From NCBI GenBank assembly GCA_033439255.1, contig CM065891.1, positions 434,001-498,000 of the forward strand: a DNA stretch of 64,000 bases, written 5' to 3'. The translations under genes and the position numbers were made by a program. Positions 9,901 to 20,137 of the stretch are shown piece by piece. The notes beneath the pieces were generated by a model that was not told the DNA's origin, did not search any database, and worked only from the letters and a program-made list of their open reading frames with translations. The DNA comes from Hericium rajendrae. Taxonomy: Eukaryota > Basidiomycota > Agaricomycetes > Russulales > Hericiaceae. The stretch's first letter is position 1, and each line of letters begins with the position of its first letter.

Positions 9901-10978
9901 CAGTCGAGTGTATTGTGGGCGCACTCGCGGGGAGGTTCGATGGCCTAGCCACCGAGCCTCCTTGATTACTGCTGAATCCCGCTACCGCCGCTGCAATCTT
10001 GGGTTGCATTGGGGGGGCGGTGCTGCCTCGTCGTGAGTTTTGTGGCGCCGCACTCTCCCGTCGAGTAGTTTGCGGGTTGACTACCTCATACTCGTGAGTG
10101 GAGTGAGGAGTTAGTCGTCCCTGGGCGTGAGCCCCAGCCTCGTGATTTGTCGATAGGCTGTAGCTGCTGTCCGACCGGGGAATATTCTCGGTCGGGCCTT
10201 TGGGTGCTTTGTATCCGGCGGGAAGTCGTCGTTCTTGAAACGCTCGCTCCACCTCTTCCTGGTGACGAGTGATTCGCTGACTGGCTGCCAGTCGGACCTC
10301 ATACTGGTGATCGGTCTCGTTGTCACGTTGTGGACCGTCCAGGTTTTCCTGCGCTGCGCTGATGTTGGCGTCGGCCTTCATAGTGTTGACGGTGCTCTCA
10401 AAGATCGCGCGGTCATCTAGGAAAGGGGTGGCAGCTCTATCGCTCGCCTTTCCTTTTCCCTTGCTACGGCTACGCGATCGCGCACGTTCGGACGTTCCAG
10501 TCCGTCGGCCGTCCGTCAACTTCGTTATGAAGTAACGGATCTTGGCTTTTTCTTCATTGAATAACTTGAAGGCGTCCAGCGCCGCGTCCTGGATCCCGGT
10601 CATACGTTCGAGGCCTTCATTGATCCCGTCCACGAAAGATGCATCGAGTTCCGGCTCGCTTTCCTCACGCGGGGCGGTGTCGTCTAAATACTCAAGTTCA
10701 TTCCCCTCGTTGTCAGGGAATGACTCAGCGTCGTCCCGGTCACGTTGATCTGCGACCGGGGTGGACTGTGCGACGTCCTGTGGCAAAGCGAACGTTCTGT
10801 CGGCCTCAATCTCGTCCTCTGTTGGGGAGGACGTGGTGGGGATGTTTTGGTTGCCCGGTATAACCGGGGCGAGGAATCCAGGCATATCCTGGGTTCCGCC
10901 CGATGGTGCAGACTCGTCGGCGGTGATTTTATCCACCGTCGCTCGAGACTGCGCTCGGGTAAAGGGCTTGGGTGCCAT
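6941..10978 (-). CDS. gag: Chromovirus Gag-protease polyprotein, 1345 aa
   Basis: The ATG at 10978 lies 55 nt inside the 5' LTR edge. Domains by residue: a disordered acidic and Arg/Ser start (1-410); a Ty3-type Gag capsid region (about 440-615, including GDAAVWYASEI and FIGGLPEDI); a zinc knuckle (724-739; CFSC...H...C with H-x6-C rather than the usual H-x4-C); a long acidic extension (about 750-1190) holding W985...CSTC (997-1000); and an aspartic protease with DSGS at 1210-1213 and the LILGTPF flap-side motif near 1279. It ends in TGA, after which the frame stays open into RT. Gag is unusually long because of the 440-residue extension between knuckle and protease. Confidence 0.9.
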   Translation of the reverse strand: MAPKPFTRAQSRATVDKITADESAPSGGTQDMPGFLAPVIPGNQNIPTTSSPTEDEIEADRTFALPQDVAQSTPVADQRDRDDAESFPDNEGNELEYLDDTAPREESEPELDASFVDGINEGLERMTGIQDAALDAFKLFNEEKAKIRYFITKLTDGRRTGTSERARSRSRSKGKGKASDRAATPFLDDRAIFESTVNTMKADANISAAQENLDGPQRDNETDHQYEVRLAASQRITRHQEEVERAFQERRLPAGYKAPKGPTENIPRSDSSYSLSTNHEAGAHAQGRLTPHSTHEYEVVNPQTTRRESAAPQNSRRGSTAPPMQPKIAAAVAGFSSNQGGSVARPSNLPASAPTIHSTGNRGTTPAPQPSMMNQSYSTMAPTTGSHATSAVGHHTGTHAVIQGAPTALTYTQQGVLTRIIEMIRDRVGDEPPTVIPTHAKHVKLPPPEKYGGQDDLEVFDIWLAALLRWMRISYMTGVASDVSRLNYLGTILTGDAAVWYASEIEDPYRSKVHWTFEEAIIALHTRFIHKATAIQAYERWIHCRYSRRRGVAAFFNEMKRRASRLIEAPSDYTFKKQFIGGLPEDIVTAIFTNREVSAEHSTVQDVLDAALRVEEGQELVRAHREAASGRAGTNHLTPTTSPPGARRTEFVSRDKPKVRFTPQESRRHADSRPATQTSDKPNSSAMTSARVMTRPSTSTRTPGESNRPSTNDTRPNNKEPLRCFSCGSAQHFANDPKCPKYGQNRSSTRDRQRVFAARILDDRSEEGSPEQEPHSAAEEDRDTPENEEFSDASIPLDNAYDSSGAEYAEDYERDRGSDDDSADHMQLASMRLAAMRIITDSQSSSEDDDMPHLTDFDDSSDDETHEDDSAHWTRRPGVESTQRVGTRATAHTLRHSTALGTSRLSEPILHQANTPPSGRDTPPTDHELLEDHGDDGMPFTAFADALNRDWRGRVINIRQQYVYDRQRTMRLTGRMPSHPNDWMWDTNYGIVHAQGCSTCLQYVLHCESARDVDHQGYELAEFHHTDVGRQKYSQGYNDALATASAIVARTLRTHPALPNEVLVNAGLREAIEAIDSLPRSQLRREDTVNPMGPLRSATTQTADVTMHTRSDIAPSSPRPSIEEVEDEHVSIERARQRLGLKLSQDDSAIVRCCAMDSTKKGEELRPRWLYDANIRHASSTEQPKRDRCKNQTLAAEVVMNGKRLFTLFDSGSTTNGMSPESAHLAKADVFELHEPMTLQLGCVGSKSRISYGTNARVSVAEQSMNCYIDIANIDHYDLILGTPFLTDHNVVLDFGTRTIQIGNQVIHAMTNEEEKETRHRTKQRRAASYPAVRSAHLGESTKSE

Positions 10979-10995
10979 TGGTTCTGATTGCGCCA
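10979..10995 (-). other. Weak candidate primer-binding site
   Basis: TGGCGCAATCAGAACCA begins with TGG, as a site complementary to a tRNA 3' CCA should, but it lies 37 nt from the LTR edge instead of adjoining it. The bases next to the LTR (TTTTTTGAACACC...) do not start with TGG, so self-priming or another mechanism is also possible. Confidence 0.25.
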
Positions 10996-11032
10996 GAAAT
11001 TGGGTAATTTGAAGCGGTGGTGTTCAAAAAAG

Positions 11033-11317
11033 TGTAACAAAGACACTTTTCGCACTACTTCACACCTGGGATGAACAGGATCCACGTTACCCAACGGGGT
11101 AGGGATGGATTGCACGTTACAGGTATGGATGTAGTTGTTGAAAAGGTAAAGAGACAGCGCCGGCCCTGCCGGCGCTGTGGACCCGTAGCGTACAAACACA
11201 CGCAAACGTCTCTGCTGACACATAGTCCGGGACCTCCCTCCCGGACTCCCTTGATCCTACTAAGTCGTGACCTCTCGCGCACGCCTCCTTGCGCGCGTAG
11301 TAAGGCGCCGCCTTACA
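11033..11317 (-). repeat. 5' LTR of the chromovirus
   Basis: This 285-bp LTR is the same as 414-698, with the same hairpins. It should hold the element's promoter; no TATA box was picked out with confidence. Confidence 0.95.
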
Positions 11318-11322
11318 GTGGG
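11318..11322. repeat. Target-site duplication GTGGG, right copy
   Basis: Identical to 409-413 and directly after the CA end of the right LTR. Confidence 0.9.
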
Positions 11323-11632
11323 CGAGGCTGTTCAATATGAGGCAACATTGTGGTGCCCGACGGTCTGGGCCAAAACTGGCCTGCAGCCCATACGTCAGGC
11401 ATACTGGACCCCTCCTGCAGTGATTGAGCGGGAACGTCGTCGACTGATATTCCTGACTTACCTTCGGGGAATGTTGCCGGACGAGTCCTCAGTTTGGATG
11501 ACTCAGTCGTTCCGTCTTCCTTCGGACGTTTCTTCGCCGTTGTTCGTTAGTGTGGATGGGGTGGATGGGACTGAGGATGATAGCGAAAGGGGCTGGTGCA
11601 GTTTCATCTGCGACTGGGTTGTGGGGCATTAA
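11318..11632 (+). pseudogene. Host gene of unknown function, 3' part
   Basis: This is the continuation of the frame interrupted at 413. It begins with the second GTGGG copy and stays open for 104 codons to TAA at 11630-11632. Trp-rich stretches (EATLWCPTVWAKTG) follow naturally from the 5' part. It has no start of its own in this frame near the junction, so it is probably not expressed alone. Confidence 0.55.
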
Positions 11633-12616
11633 AGGGGTCGAGGTGAGCTTAAGTTACCTTCAGTTCTGGCGTGTAACGATATTGACAAGGCACTGTTTTA
11701 GACATCGCGATTGCCTTGTTGCTGGGATCATTCACGATGGTCTGATAAAGGACCTGATCTTGCTGGTGAGTTGCTATTTTGTGGCAGGATTCTCCTGACA
11801 TCGACTGAGGATCAGGATAGGTTATGCTTCGTTCGGACCATATCGCGAGTCGATATCGGCAAGTCATGTGACCTGTGTTGCGCTGGCAATCGTTCCTCAT
11901 GTTTCGATGCAGGGGGAGAGGCGGATGATGGGCATATTGGCGCAAGCGGTATACCTGTCGTCAGGTCATTTTACCACATTCATTCCTTGGTTATTCAATC
12001 CATCATTCTTTTAATGTTTTCCTTCCTGCTAGAACATCGAGTAACGAGTCTGGAATCGAGGCTGAGTGGTAATGGTGTCATCCTTGCATGCGTTAGCATG
12101 TCGGTGAGGTTTCGACACACATTGTGTTGCCCTGGGTGATCAGGCCTAAAAATGCCATCGACTGTGGACGCATGAGAGCAGATGATGAATAGACATGCGC
12201 TGTCATGCTAGGGCAGTTGTCATCATTATTTTTTTTGAGACTAGATTGCGTGGCCTCACTCCAGTCGCATTGTGTCGAATGTAATTCTTGGCTTCGAGCT
12301 CATGCTACAGCATGCGACATAATTTGATGCGACCTGCAAGAAGCGAGTCTTCTGTCATCGCATGCCATCACATACCATCGAATAGGATTTATTCAAGAGG
12401 AATTCGAAAAATCACTTTATTACTTCCTGTCTATATTGCTTGTACATACAAACGTGCTACACAAATAGGTATGCTACTTGACCAAGAGTGTGCACGTGTA
12501 CATGCACTGCTGCAGCCGCGAGATCGTTGGCTCGCGTTCTGCGCGTTCTGCGCGTGTGTGCGAATATGCGGTCGGTGGCGGCCACCAGCCGTACGTACAT
12601 GCTCTGGTCGCACATG
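11633..12616. other. Spacer without a recognisable gene
   Basis: AT-rich sequence between the interrupted host gene and the palindrome. Only short frames without family signal are present. Confidence 0.5.
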
Positions 12617-13263
12617 ATTCAGTACTAATTTTCCATAAGACCATGGTGAGCCAAACTGACACCGTCGCATTCTAGATTGGCGAGCTCACGTTGGCCAACA
12701 TCCCAGTGTAGTCATAGTAGTATGGCCAGAATGACAGTCTTAATTATCATACCCCATTGCCCGGGAATGTTTGCCTATGCCCCTATACCTGACAGTTAGT
12801 TACCATGCAGTATTGTCTGGCCAACTATGCCATTTCTGCAATCAAATATGCCTGGCCAAGTGCAAAATATTCCTCGGCCTGTATGTATGCTGAAATGGTT
12901 GGCCAAAGTATAATCCAATACACTGCGGCATCCCACGGCATACCAGTATGCTTGGCCAATATCCAATATGCTGTGAGGCTGCATGACTGTATGGTTGGCC
13001 AATGTGCATATCCTTTCGGCACTGACATGCCGCTATGGTTGGCCAAAGTCCCATATAATTATGCACTACCATTTCGACTTGATTGGCCAACATCACATAT
13101 ATTTAACTGCAGCATGCCACTATGGTTGTCCAGCATCTGATACATCTACCTGCAGCATGCCGCTATGGTTGGCCAATGTCTTGTATAATTATGCACGAGC
13201 ATTCTGCCTTGATTGGCCAACATCTGATATTATATACCCTATCATTGCACCTTGATTGGCCAA

Positions 13264-13680
13264 CATTTGAAATATTTTACCGCAGCATGCCACTATGATT
13301 GGCCAACATCTGAAATATTTTACCGCGGCATGCCACTATGGTTGGCCAACATCTGAAATATTTTACCGCGGCATGCCACTATGGTTGGCCAACATCTGAA
13401 ATATTTTACCGCGGCATACCACTATGGTTGGCCAACATCTGAAATATTTTACCGCAGCATGCCACTATGGCTGGCCAACATCTGAAATATTTTACTGCAG
13501 CATACTGCTATGGTTGGCCAATGTCTCGAGTATTTAACTCAAATATTTTACCACAGCATGCCACTATGATTGGCCAACATCTGAAATATTTTACCGTGGC
13601 ATGCCACTATGGCTGGCCAACATCTGAAATATTTTACTGTAGCATACTGCTATGGTTGGCCAACATCTCACATATTTAAC
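13264..13680 (+). repeat. 43-bp tandem repeat with TTGGCCAA core, left arm
   Basis: Units run atggTTGGCCAAcatctgaa then atattttaccgcggcatgccact, about 43 bp each. Farther out (12700-13260) the TTGGCCAA core recurs at looser, longer spacing. Every core is itself an 8-bp palindrome. Confidence 0.85.
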
Positions 13681-13738
13681 TTTATCATCCTGCCTTGGTT
13701 GGCCAACATACACATCTGTTCTGTATTATTATTCTGCA

Positions 13739-15520
13739 GCATTTTCAGATATCCTGTGGCATTTTCAGACATCTTATGGCATTTTTGAATATCTCACAGC
13801 ATTCCTCAATATCTCGCAGCATTCTCAGATATCTTGCGGCATTTCTAGACATCCTGCAGCATACCTGCATATCCCACAGCATACCGGCATATTCTGTGGC
13901 ATCTCTGGATATCCTGTGGCATTTTCAGATATCCTGCAGCATTTTCAGATATCCCACAGCATTCCTTGATATTTCACAGCACTCTCAGATACCTTGCAGC
14001 ATTTCTGGATATCTTGCGGCATTTCTAGACATCCTGCAGCATACCTGCATATCCCACAGCATACCGGCATATTCTGTGGCATCTCTGGATATCCTGTGGC
14101 ATTTTCAGATATCCTGCAGCATTTTCAGATATCCCACAGCATTCCTTGATATTTCACAGCACTCTCAGATACCTTGCAGCATTTCTGGATATCTTGCAGC
14201 ATTCCCGGACATCCAGCAGCATACCTGCATATCCCGCGGCATTTCATAATATCCCATGACATTCTCCAATATCCCGCAGCATTTTCTAATATCCTGCAGC
14301 ATTCTCCATATCCTGTGGCACTTTCAGATATCTTGCAGCATTTCTGGATATCCTGTAGCATTCTCAAACATCCAGCAGCATACCTGCATGTCCTGCAGCA
14401 TTTTTCAATATTTCATGGTATTCTCCAATATCCCACAGTATTCTCTAATATCCCACGGCATTCCTCAATATTCTGCGGCACTCTCAGATACCTTGCAGCA
14501 TTTCCGGATATCTTGCGGCATTTCTAGACATCCAGCAGCATACCTGCATATCCCGCAGCATTTCTGAATATCCCGCGGCATTTCTGAATATCCCATGACA
14601 TTCTCCAATATCCCACGGCATTCCTCAATATTCTGCGGCACTCTCAGATACCTTGCAGCATTTCCGGATATCTTGTAGCATTCCCAGACATCCAGCAGCA
14701 TACCTGCATATCCCGCAGCATTTCTCAATATCCCGCAGCATTTCTGAATATCCCATGACATTCTCCAATATCCCGCAGCATTCCCTAATATCTCACAGCA
14801 TTCCTCAATATCCCACGGCATTCCCCAATATCCTGCGGCATTCTCAGATATCTTGCAGCATTTCTGGACATCCTGCAGCATTTCTAAACATCTCATAGCA
14901 TACCTGCATATCCTGCAACATACCTGCATATCCCACAGCATATTGGCATATCCCACAGCATCTTTGGATATCCTGTAGCATTTTCAGATATCCCATGGCA
15001 TTTTCTAATATCCTGCGGCATTTTTGAATATCCTGCAGCATTTTCAGATATCTGGCAGCATTTTCAGATATCTGGCAGCATTTTCAGATATCTGGCAGCA
15101 TACCTGCATATCCCACAGCATTTTCTAATATCTTGTGGCATTTCTCAATATCCCGCAGCATTTCCTAATATCCCACGGCATTCTCTAATATCCCACGGCA
15201 TTCTCTAATATCCTGTGGCATTTTCAGATATCTTGCGGCATTTCTAGACATCCAGCAACATACCTGCATATCTCACGGCATTTCTCAATGTATCATGGCA
15301 TTCCCCAATATCCTGCAGCATTCTCAGATATCTCGCAGCATTCCCAGATATCTGGCAGCATTTCTGAACATCTAGCAGCATACCTGCATATCCCGCGGCA
15401 TTTCCTAATATCCCACAGTGTACGTGCATATCCCGTAGCATCTTTAAATATCCCACAGCATTCTCAGATATCCAGCAGCAAACTGGCACATACTATGACA
15501 TTTCAGGATATTCTATAGCA
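13739..15520 (+). repeat. 20-bp satellite array, left arm (about 89 units)
   Basis: The period is exactly 20 bp with no slippage, so three units fill each 60 bases. A typical unit is gcatttctgaatatcccgca. The constant parts are GCA at the start and ATATC in the middle; the rest varies. Long frames rich in Ile, Ser and His across it are by-products of the repeat. Confidence 0.9.
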
Positions 15521-15993
15521 GAGAGTAATGTTAAAGAGTGAGTGCAAGAGAATGACAGAGAATAGGATAAAATAAAAAAGGATGGTAGCTAATGGCAGTC
15601 AGGCTTCTTGACACGTGTTTAGTTGTACAGCTACAATGCTTCTCTGCAAACCTTTGATGTTTGAGCTTCAATAAATCAAATCAAATGATAAAAAATTCAA
15701 GCAAACAATAGTACATACCTTCAATTCATATAGTGTTATGAAATGTGATAGATTTGTAACCAATGTTTAGTAGAGTACTGGACAATGTATATTACTTAGT
15801 GCAGGTCTGCAAAATTAGCCTCTGTTATGGCTCGGCAATCTCCGGAGTCTGAAATTATAGCTCCATCAGATGTATCTGATTATTGCAAGTGTAACTAATT
15901 ATGCCTATGGCACATTAGATGTCAATACATTGTATTATATGATTATCCTAAGATGCTCAAGATGCATATGGATATGCTAAAAATATATATAGG
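15521..15993. other. AT-rich loop of the palindrome
   Basis: This 473-bp single-copy stretch lies between the two facing satellite arrays. It contains poly-A/T runs (aataaaataaaaaagg) and no credible reading frame. It is the only part that is unpaired if the palindrome folds. Confidence 0.8.
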
Positions 15994-17765
15994 TGTGCTG
16001 TGGGATATCTAGACAGGTTGTAGGATATGTCAACATGCTGTGAGATATGACTGGCATGCTTGAGAATATGCAGTAATGCCACAGGATATGCAGGAATTCC
16101 ATAGGATATCTAGAAAATGCAGTAAAATATCCAGGAATGTCAGAGGATATTTAGAAATCTCACAATGTAGGATATCCGAAAATGCTGTGAGATATCTGAG
16201 AATGCTGCAGGATATTGAGGAATGCCATGATACATTGAGAAATGCCGTGAGATATGCAGGTATGTTGCTGGATGTCCAGAAATGCTGCAAGATATCTGAA
16301 AATGCTACAGGATATTACAGAATGCCGCGGGATATTAGAGAATGCCGTGGAATATTAGGAAATGCCACGAGATATTAGAAAATGCTGCAAGATATCTGAG
16401 AATGCCGCGGGATATTGGGGAATGCCGCGGGATATTGGGGAATGCCGTGAGATATTAGGGAATGCCGCGGGATATTGGAGAATGTCATGGGATATTCAGA
16501 AATGCTGCGGGATATTCAGAAATGCCACGGGATATTGAGAAATGCTGCGAGATATTGAGAAATGCTGCGGGATATGCAGGTATGCTGCTGGATGTCTGGG
16601 AATGTTGCAAGATATCCGGAAATGCTGCAAGGTATCTGAGAGTGCCGCAGAATATTGAGGAATGCCGTGGGATATTGGAAAATGTCATGGGATATTCAGA
16701 AATGCCGCGGGATATTCAGAAATGCTGCGGGATATGCAGGTATGCTGCTGGATGTCTAGAAATGCCACAAGATATCTGAAAATGCCACAGGATATTAGAG
16801 AATGCCGTGGGATATTAGAGAATGCCGTGGAATATTAGGAAATGCTGCGGGATATTGAGAAATGCCACAAGATATTAGAAAATGCTGTGGGATATGCAGG
16901 TATGCTGCCAGATATCTGAAAATGCTGCCAGATATCTGAAAATGCTGCAGGATATTCAAAAATGCCGCAGGATATTAGAAAATGCCATGGGATATCTGAA
17001 AATGCTACAGGATATCCAAAGATGCTGTGGGATATGCCAATATGCTGTGGGATATGCAGGTATGTTGCAGGATATGCAGGTATGCTATGAGATGTTTAGA
17101 AATGCTGCAGGATGTCCAGAAATGCTGCAAGATATCTGAGAATGCCGCAGGATATTGGGGAATGCCGTGGGATATTGAGGAATGCTGTGAGATATTAGGG
17201 AATGCTGCGGGATATTGGAGAATGTCATGGGATATTCAGAAATGCTGCGGGATATTGAGAAATGCTGCGGGATATGCAGGTATGCTGCTGGATGTCCGGG
17301 AATGCTGCAAGATATCCAGAAATGCTGCAAGGTATCTGAGAGTGCTGTGAAATATCAAGGAATGCTGTGGGATATCTGAAAATGCTGCAGGATATCTGAA
17401 AATGCCACAGGATATCCAGAGATGCCACAGAATATGCCGGTATGCTGTGGGATATGCAGGTATGCTGCAGGATGTCTAGAAATGCCGCAAGATATCCAGA
17501 AATGCTGCAAGGTATCTGAGAGTGCTGTGAAATATCAAGGAATGCTGTGGGATATCTGAAAATGCTGCAGGATATCTGAAAATGCCACAGGATATCCAGA
17601 GATGCCACAGAATATGCCGGTATGCTGTGGGATATGCAGGTATGCTGCAGGATGTCTAGAAATGCCGCAAGATATCTGAGAATGCTGCGAGATATTGAGG
17701 AATGCTGTGAGATATTCAAAAATGCCATAAGATGTCTGAAAATGCCACAGGATATCTGAAAATGC
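15994..17765 (-). repeat. 20-bp satellite array, right arm (about 88 units)
   Basis: Reverse complement of the left array, with the same strict 20-bp period. The outer part mirrors the left arm exactly; the inner part differs in the order and number of units, showing later unequal exchange or slippage. Confidence 0.9.
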
Positions 17766-17823
17766 TGCAGAATAATAATACAGAACAGATGTGTATGTTG
17801 GCCAACCAAGGCAGGATGATAAA

Positions 17824-18240
17824 GTTAAATATGTGAGATGTTGGCCAACCATAGCAGTATGCTACAGTAAAATATTTCAGATGTTGGCCAGCCATAGTGG
17901 CATGCCACGGTAAAATATTTCAGATGTTGGCCAATCATAGTGGCATGCTGTGGTAAAATATTTGAGTTAAATACTCGAGACATTGGCCAACCATAGCAGT
18001 ATGCTGCAGTAAAATATTTCAGATGTTGGCCAGCCATAGTGGCATGCTGCGGTAAAATATTTCAGATGTTGGCCAACCATAGTGGTATGCCGCGGTAAAA
18101 TATTTCAGATGTTGGCCAACCATAGTGGCATGCCGCGGTAAAATATTTCAGATGTTGGCCAACCATAGTGGCATGCCGCGGTAAAATATTTCAGATGTTG
18201 GCCAATCATAGTGGCATGCTGCGGTAAAATATTTCAAATG
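17824..18240 (-). repeat. 43-bp tandem repeat with TTGGCCAA core, right arm
   Basis: Mirror image of 13264-13680, with every unit preserved. Confidence 0.85.
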
Positions 18241-19009
18241 TTGGCCAATCAAGGTGCAATGATAGGGTATATAATATCAGATGTTGGCCAATCAAGGCAG
18301 AATGCTCGTGCATAATTATACAAGACATTGGCCAACCATAGCGGCATGCTGCAGGTAGATGTATCAGATGCTGGACAACCATAGTGGCATGCTGCAGTTA
18401 AATATATGTGATGTTGGCCAATCAAGTCGAAATGGTAGTGCATAATTATATGGGACTTTGGCCAACCATAGCGGCATGTCAGTGCCGAAAGGATATGCAC
18501 ATTGGCCAACCATACAGTCATGCAGCCTCACAGCATATTGGATATTGGCCAAGCATACTGGTATGCCGTGGGATGCCGCAGTGTATTGGATTATACTTTG
18601 GCCAACCATTTCAGCATACATACAGGCCGAGGAATATTTTGCACTTGGCCAGGCATATTTGATTGCAGAAATGGCATAGTTGGCCAGACAATACTGCATG
18701 GTAACTAACTGTCAGGTATAGGGGCATAGGCAAACATTCCCGGGCAATGGGGTATGATAATTAAGACTGTCATTCTGGCCATACTACTATGACTACACTG
18801 GGATGTTGGCCAACGTGAGCTCGCCAATCTAGAATGCGACGGTGTCAGTTTGGCTCACCATTCCCGTACAGGAATTAGTACTGAATGGGCTCCTGGTCGT
18901 TGGTCGTACGGCACATTGTGCGGGCTCACGGATGCGAAAAGCGACGCGGCCTCCAGCGAGCGACGCGGCTTGGATGGGGCGCGGCTTAGGCGTCGGGTGC
19001 GGCATGCGG

Positions 19010-19401
19010 TCAGGCGGTGCTGTCGCGCAGCTCGACGCTGAGATACGGTGCAGGCGGCGCAAGCATGGACGCAGCGGCGGGTCCAGAATCGTCAAGCTGC
19101 TGGATGGGACCGGAACGGGGGTGGGCTGGAGGGGCCATAGCAGTGCACCCCTCAGAACCGAGACACTGCACACGGCGGTCGCGTCGTGAAAAGAAGTCGG
19201 ACGCGTGCTGGTGAACCTCAACGGCGCGCTGGATGTCGCTGAAAGGACCCACAGTGTTCTGTAAGTATCGCGCTTGGGCGCGGCGGGAACCGTCCCATGG
19301 AGGGTGTATGATGGACTCCTGTCGTACTTCATTTGTTTGGTGCGAGCAAGTTCGCGTGGGCAGATGAGAAAGACACATACCTTGTGCCGAATATTGCTCA
19401 T
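19010..19401 (-). CDS. Small two-exon gene of unknown function, 109 aa
   Basis: The model has exons 19381-19401 and 19010-19318, with a 62-nt GT-AG intron that keeps frame. ATG at 19401 lies 38 nt below a TATATA box, good spacing for a fungal promoter. The product starts MSNIRHK, has a charged middle (SDIQRAVEVHQHASDFFSRRD) that could form a helix, and ends in a Pro/Ala-rich tail. No family recognised. Its stop codon lies only 124 bp from the edge of the palindrome, so the gene may have lost its original 3' end when the palindrome formed. An alternative is a chance frame. Confidence 0.4.
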
Positions 19402-19438
19402 TTCACTCTCTGGGAGACTCTCCCTGCGATGGTAGCGG

Positions 19439-19444
19439 TATATA
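19439..19444 (-). promoter_or_regulatory. TATA box of the small two-exon gene
   Basis: TATATA on the minus strand, 38 nt upstream of the ATG at 19401. Confidence 0.4.
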
Positions 19445-20137
19445 GTCAATAAGGCACGTAGCATAGGCAGCCACTGTGTACGGCTAATTTTCGTTAATTC
19501 ATTCGTCAGGATTCGTCACCAGCCACCTGTTGGCCGCGTGTTACTGACTCAGCGACCTGCCGGCGCTTCGCCCAGCGGCGTTTTCGGCACCTTGGCAGGT
19601 TGACCACCGTCCACGTTCATCGCTTCTCCTCTCGACTCCAACTCTCATTGTTGTCCTCAGCCTCTGTCCCCATACAACTCTACGTCTCCCATCGTCACCT
19701 CTTGCCCTGGATCTACAAATATCTGAATTCTTGCCGCAGCAAGTCCTTGGCCTTACGCTGTGTCTTTTCTGCCCTGGGATCCTGCAACTCCGTCTCGTTG
19801 ACGGGGTTGATAAGCTGACCAGAGTCTCGTCTTGTTGACGTTCTCTGCTCCATCCTGGTATCTCGTGGGTCCTTCATCCTGCTCCCGAACGGCAGCAACT
19901 GCGTTACGCAGGTCGTCAGTATGTGATAGTTACTTTCTCAATGTCACCCTGCTGACAGATGTCTATAACCACGACATTGAGCCACATCCACCCAACGGAG
20001 GTATGTCTCGTCCTTTTCTCTTTCCTCTGCTGCCCTGTTTTGATCGAAAATGCTGGACTCTTCATTTTGGTCACCAGTTTTCCTTCCGTACACGTCACCT
20101 CTTCATATCAACGAAACTCACTCTCGATTTCGTCGTC
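19445..20137. other. Intergenic, pyrimidine-rich
   Basis: CT-rich tracts typical of fungal promoters and 5' UTRs precede the next gene. No convincing coding frame. Confidence 0.4.

Larger units (their letters stand above)
414..11317 (-). mobile_element. Ty3/gypsy chromovirus with an extra 3' ORF
   Basis: This is a complete LTR retrotransposon of 10,904 bp, read on the minus strand. In its own 5' to 3' order it has: LTR (11033-11317), Gag and aspartic protease (10978-6941), RT, RNase H, integrase and chromodomain (6940-3456), an additional 828-codon ORF (3300-814), a polypurine tract (709-699), and LTR (414-698). Both LTRs are 285 bp, end TG...CA and show no difference by eye. A 5-bp duplication flanks the element, so the insertion is very recent. 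RT before integrase and a C-terminal chromodomain place it among chromoviruses. Two lesions, a TGA at 6941-6943 and a 1-nt loss near 5903-5907, suggest this copy is not autonomous unless they are recoded or are sequence errors. Confidence 0.95.
12617..18886. repeat. 6.27-kb palindrome (giant inverted repeat)
   Basis: Left and right halves are reverse complements. From 12643 to about 14230 the left position plus right position is 31504 throughout, meaning no net indel over about 1.6 kb. Beyond that the register changes (sum 31983 around 14956/17027) because the inner satellite arrays differ in unit number and order. The outermost 14-bp match (ATTCAGTACTAATT at 12617-12630 against 18873-18886) is separated from the main arm by 11-12 unmatched bases. 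No target duplication is visible at either edge. Long inverted arms built of tandem subrepeats recall Foldback/Galileo-type transposons, but no transposase frame is present. A palindromic duplication without a transposon is equally possible. Confidence 0.9.

Noticed and set aside
13264-13680. 43-bp repeats as a CRISPR array
   Set aside because: The whole unit is repeated with no unique spacers, and the genome is eukaryotic.
13652-17852. Long Ile/His/Ser-rich and Met/Cys-rich frames across the palindrome
   Set aside because: They are translations of the 20-bp and 43-bp repeats, appear mirrored on both arms, and have no start context or intron logic.
12607-18896. Target-site duplication at the palindrome ends
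   Set aside because: Flanks gtcgcacatg and gggctcctgg do not match, and no match appears at the inner border 12643/18861 either.
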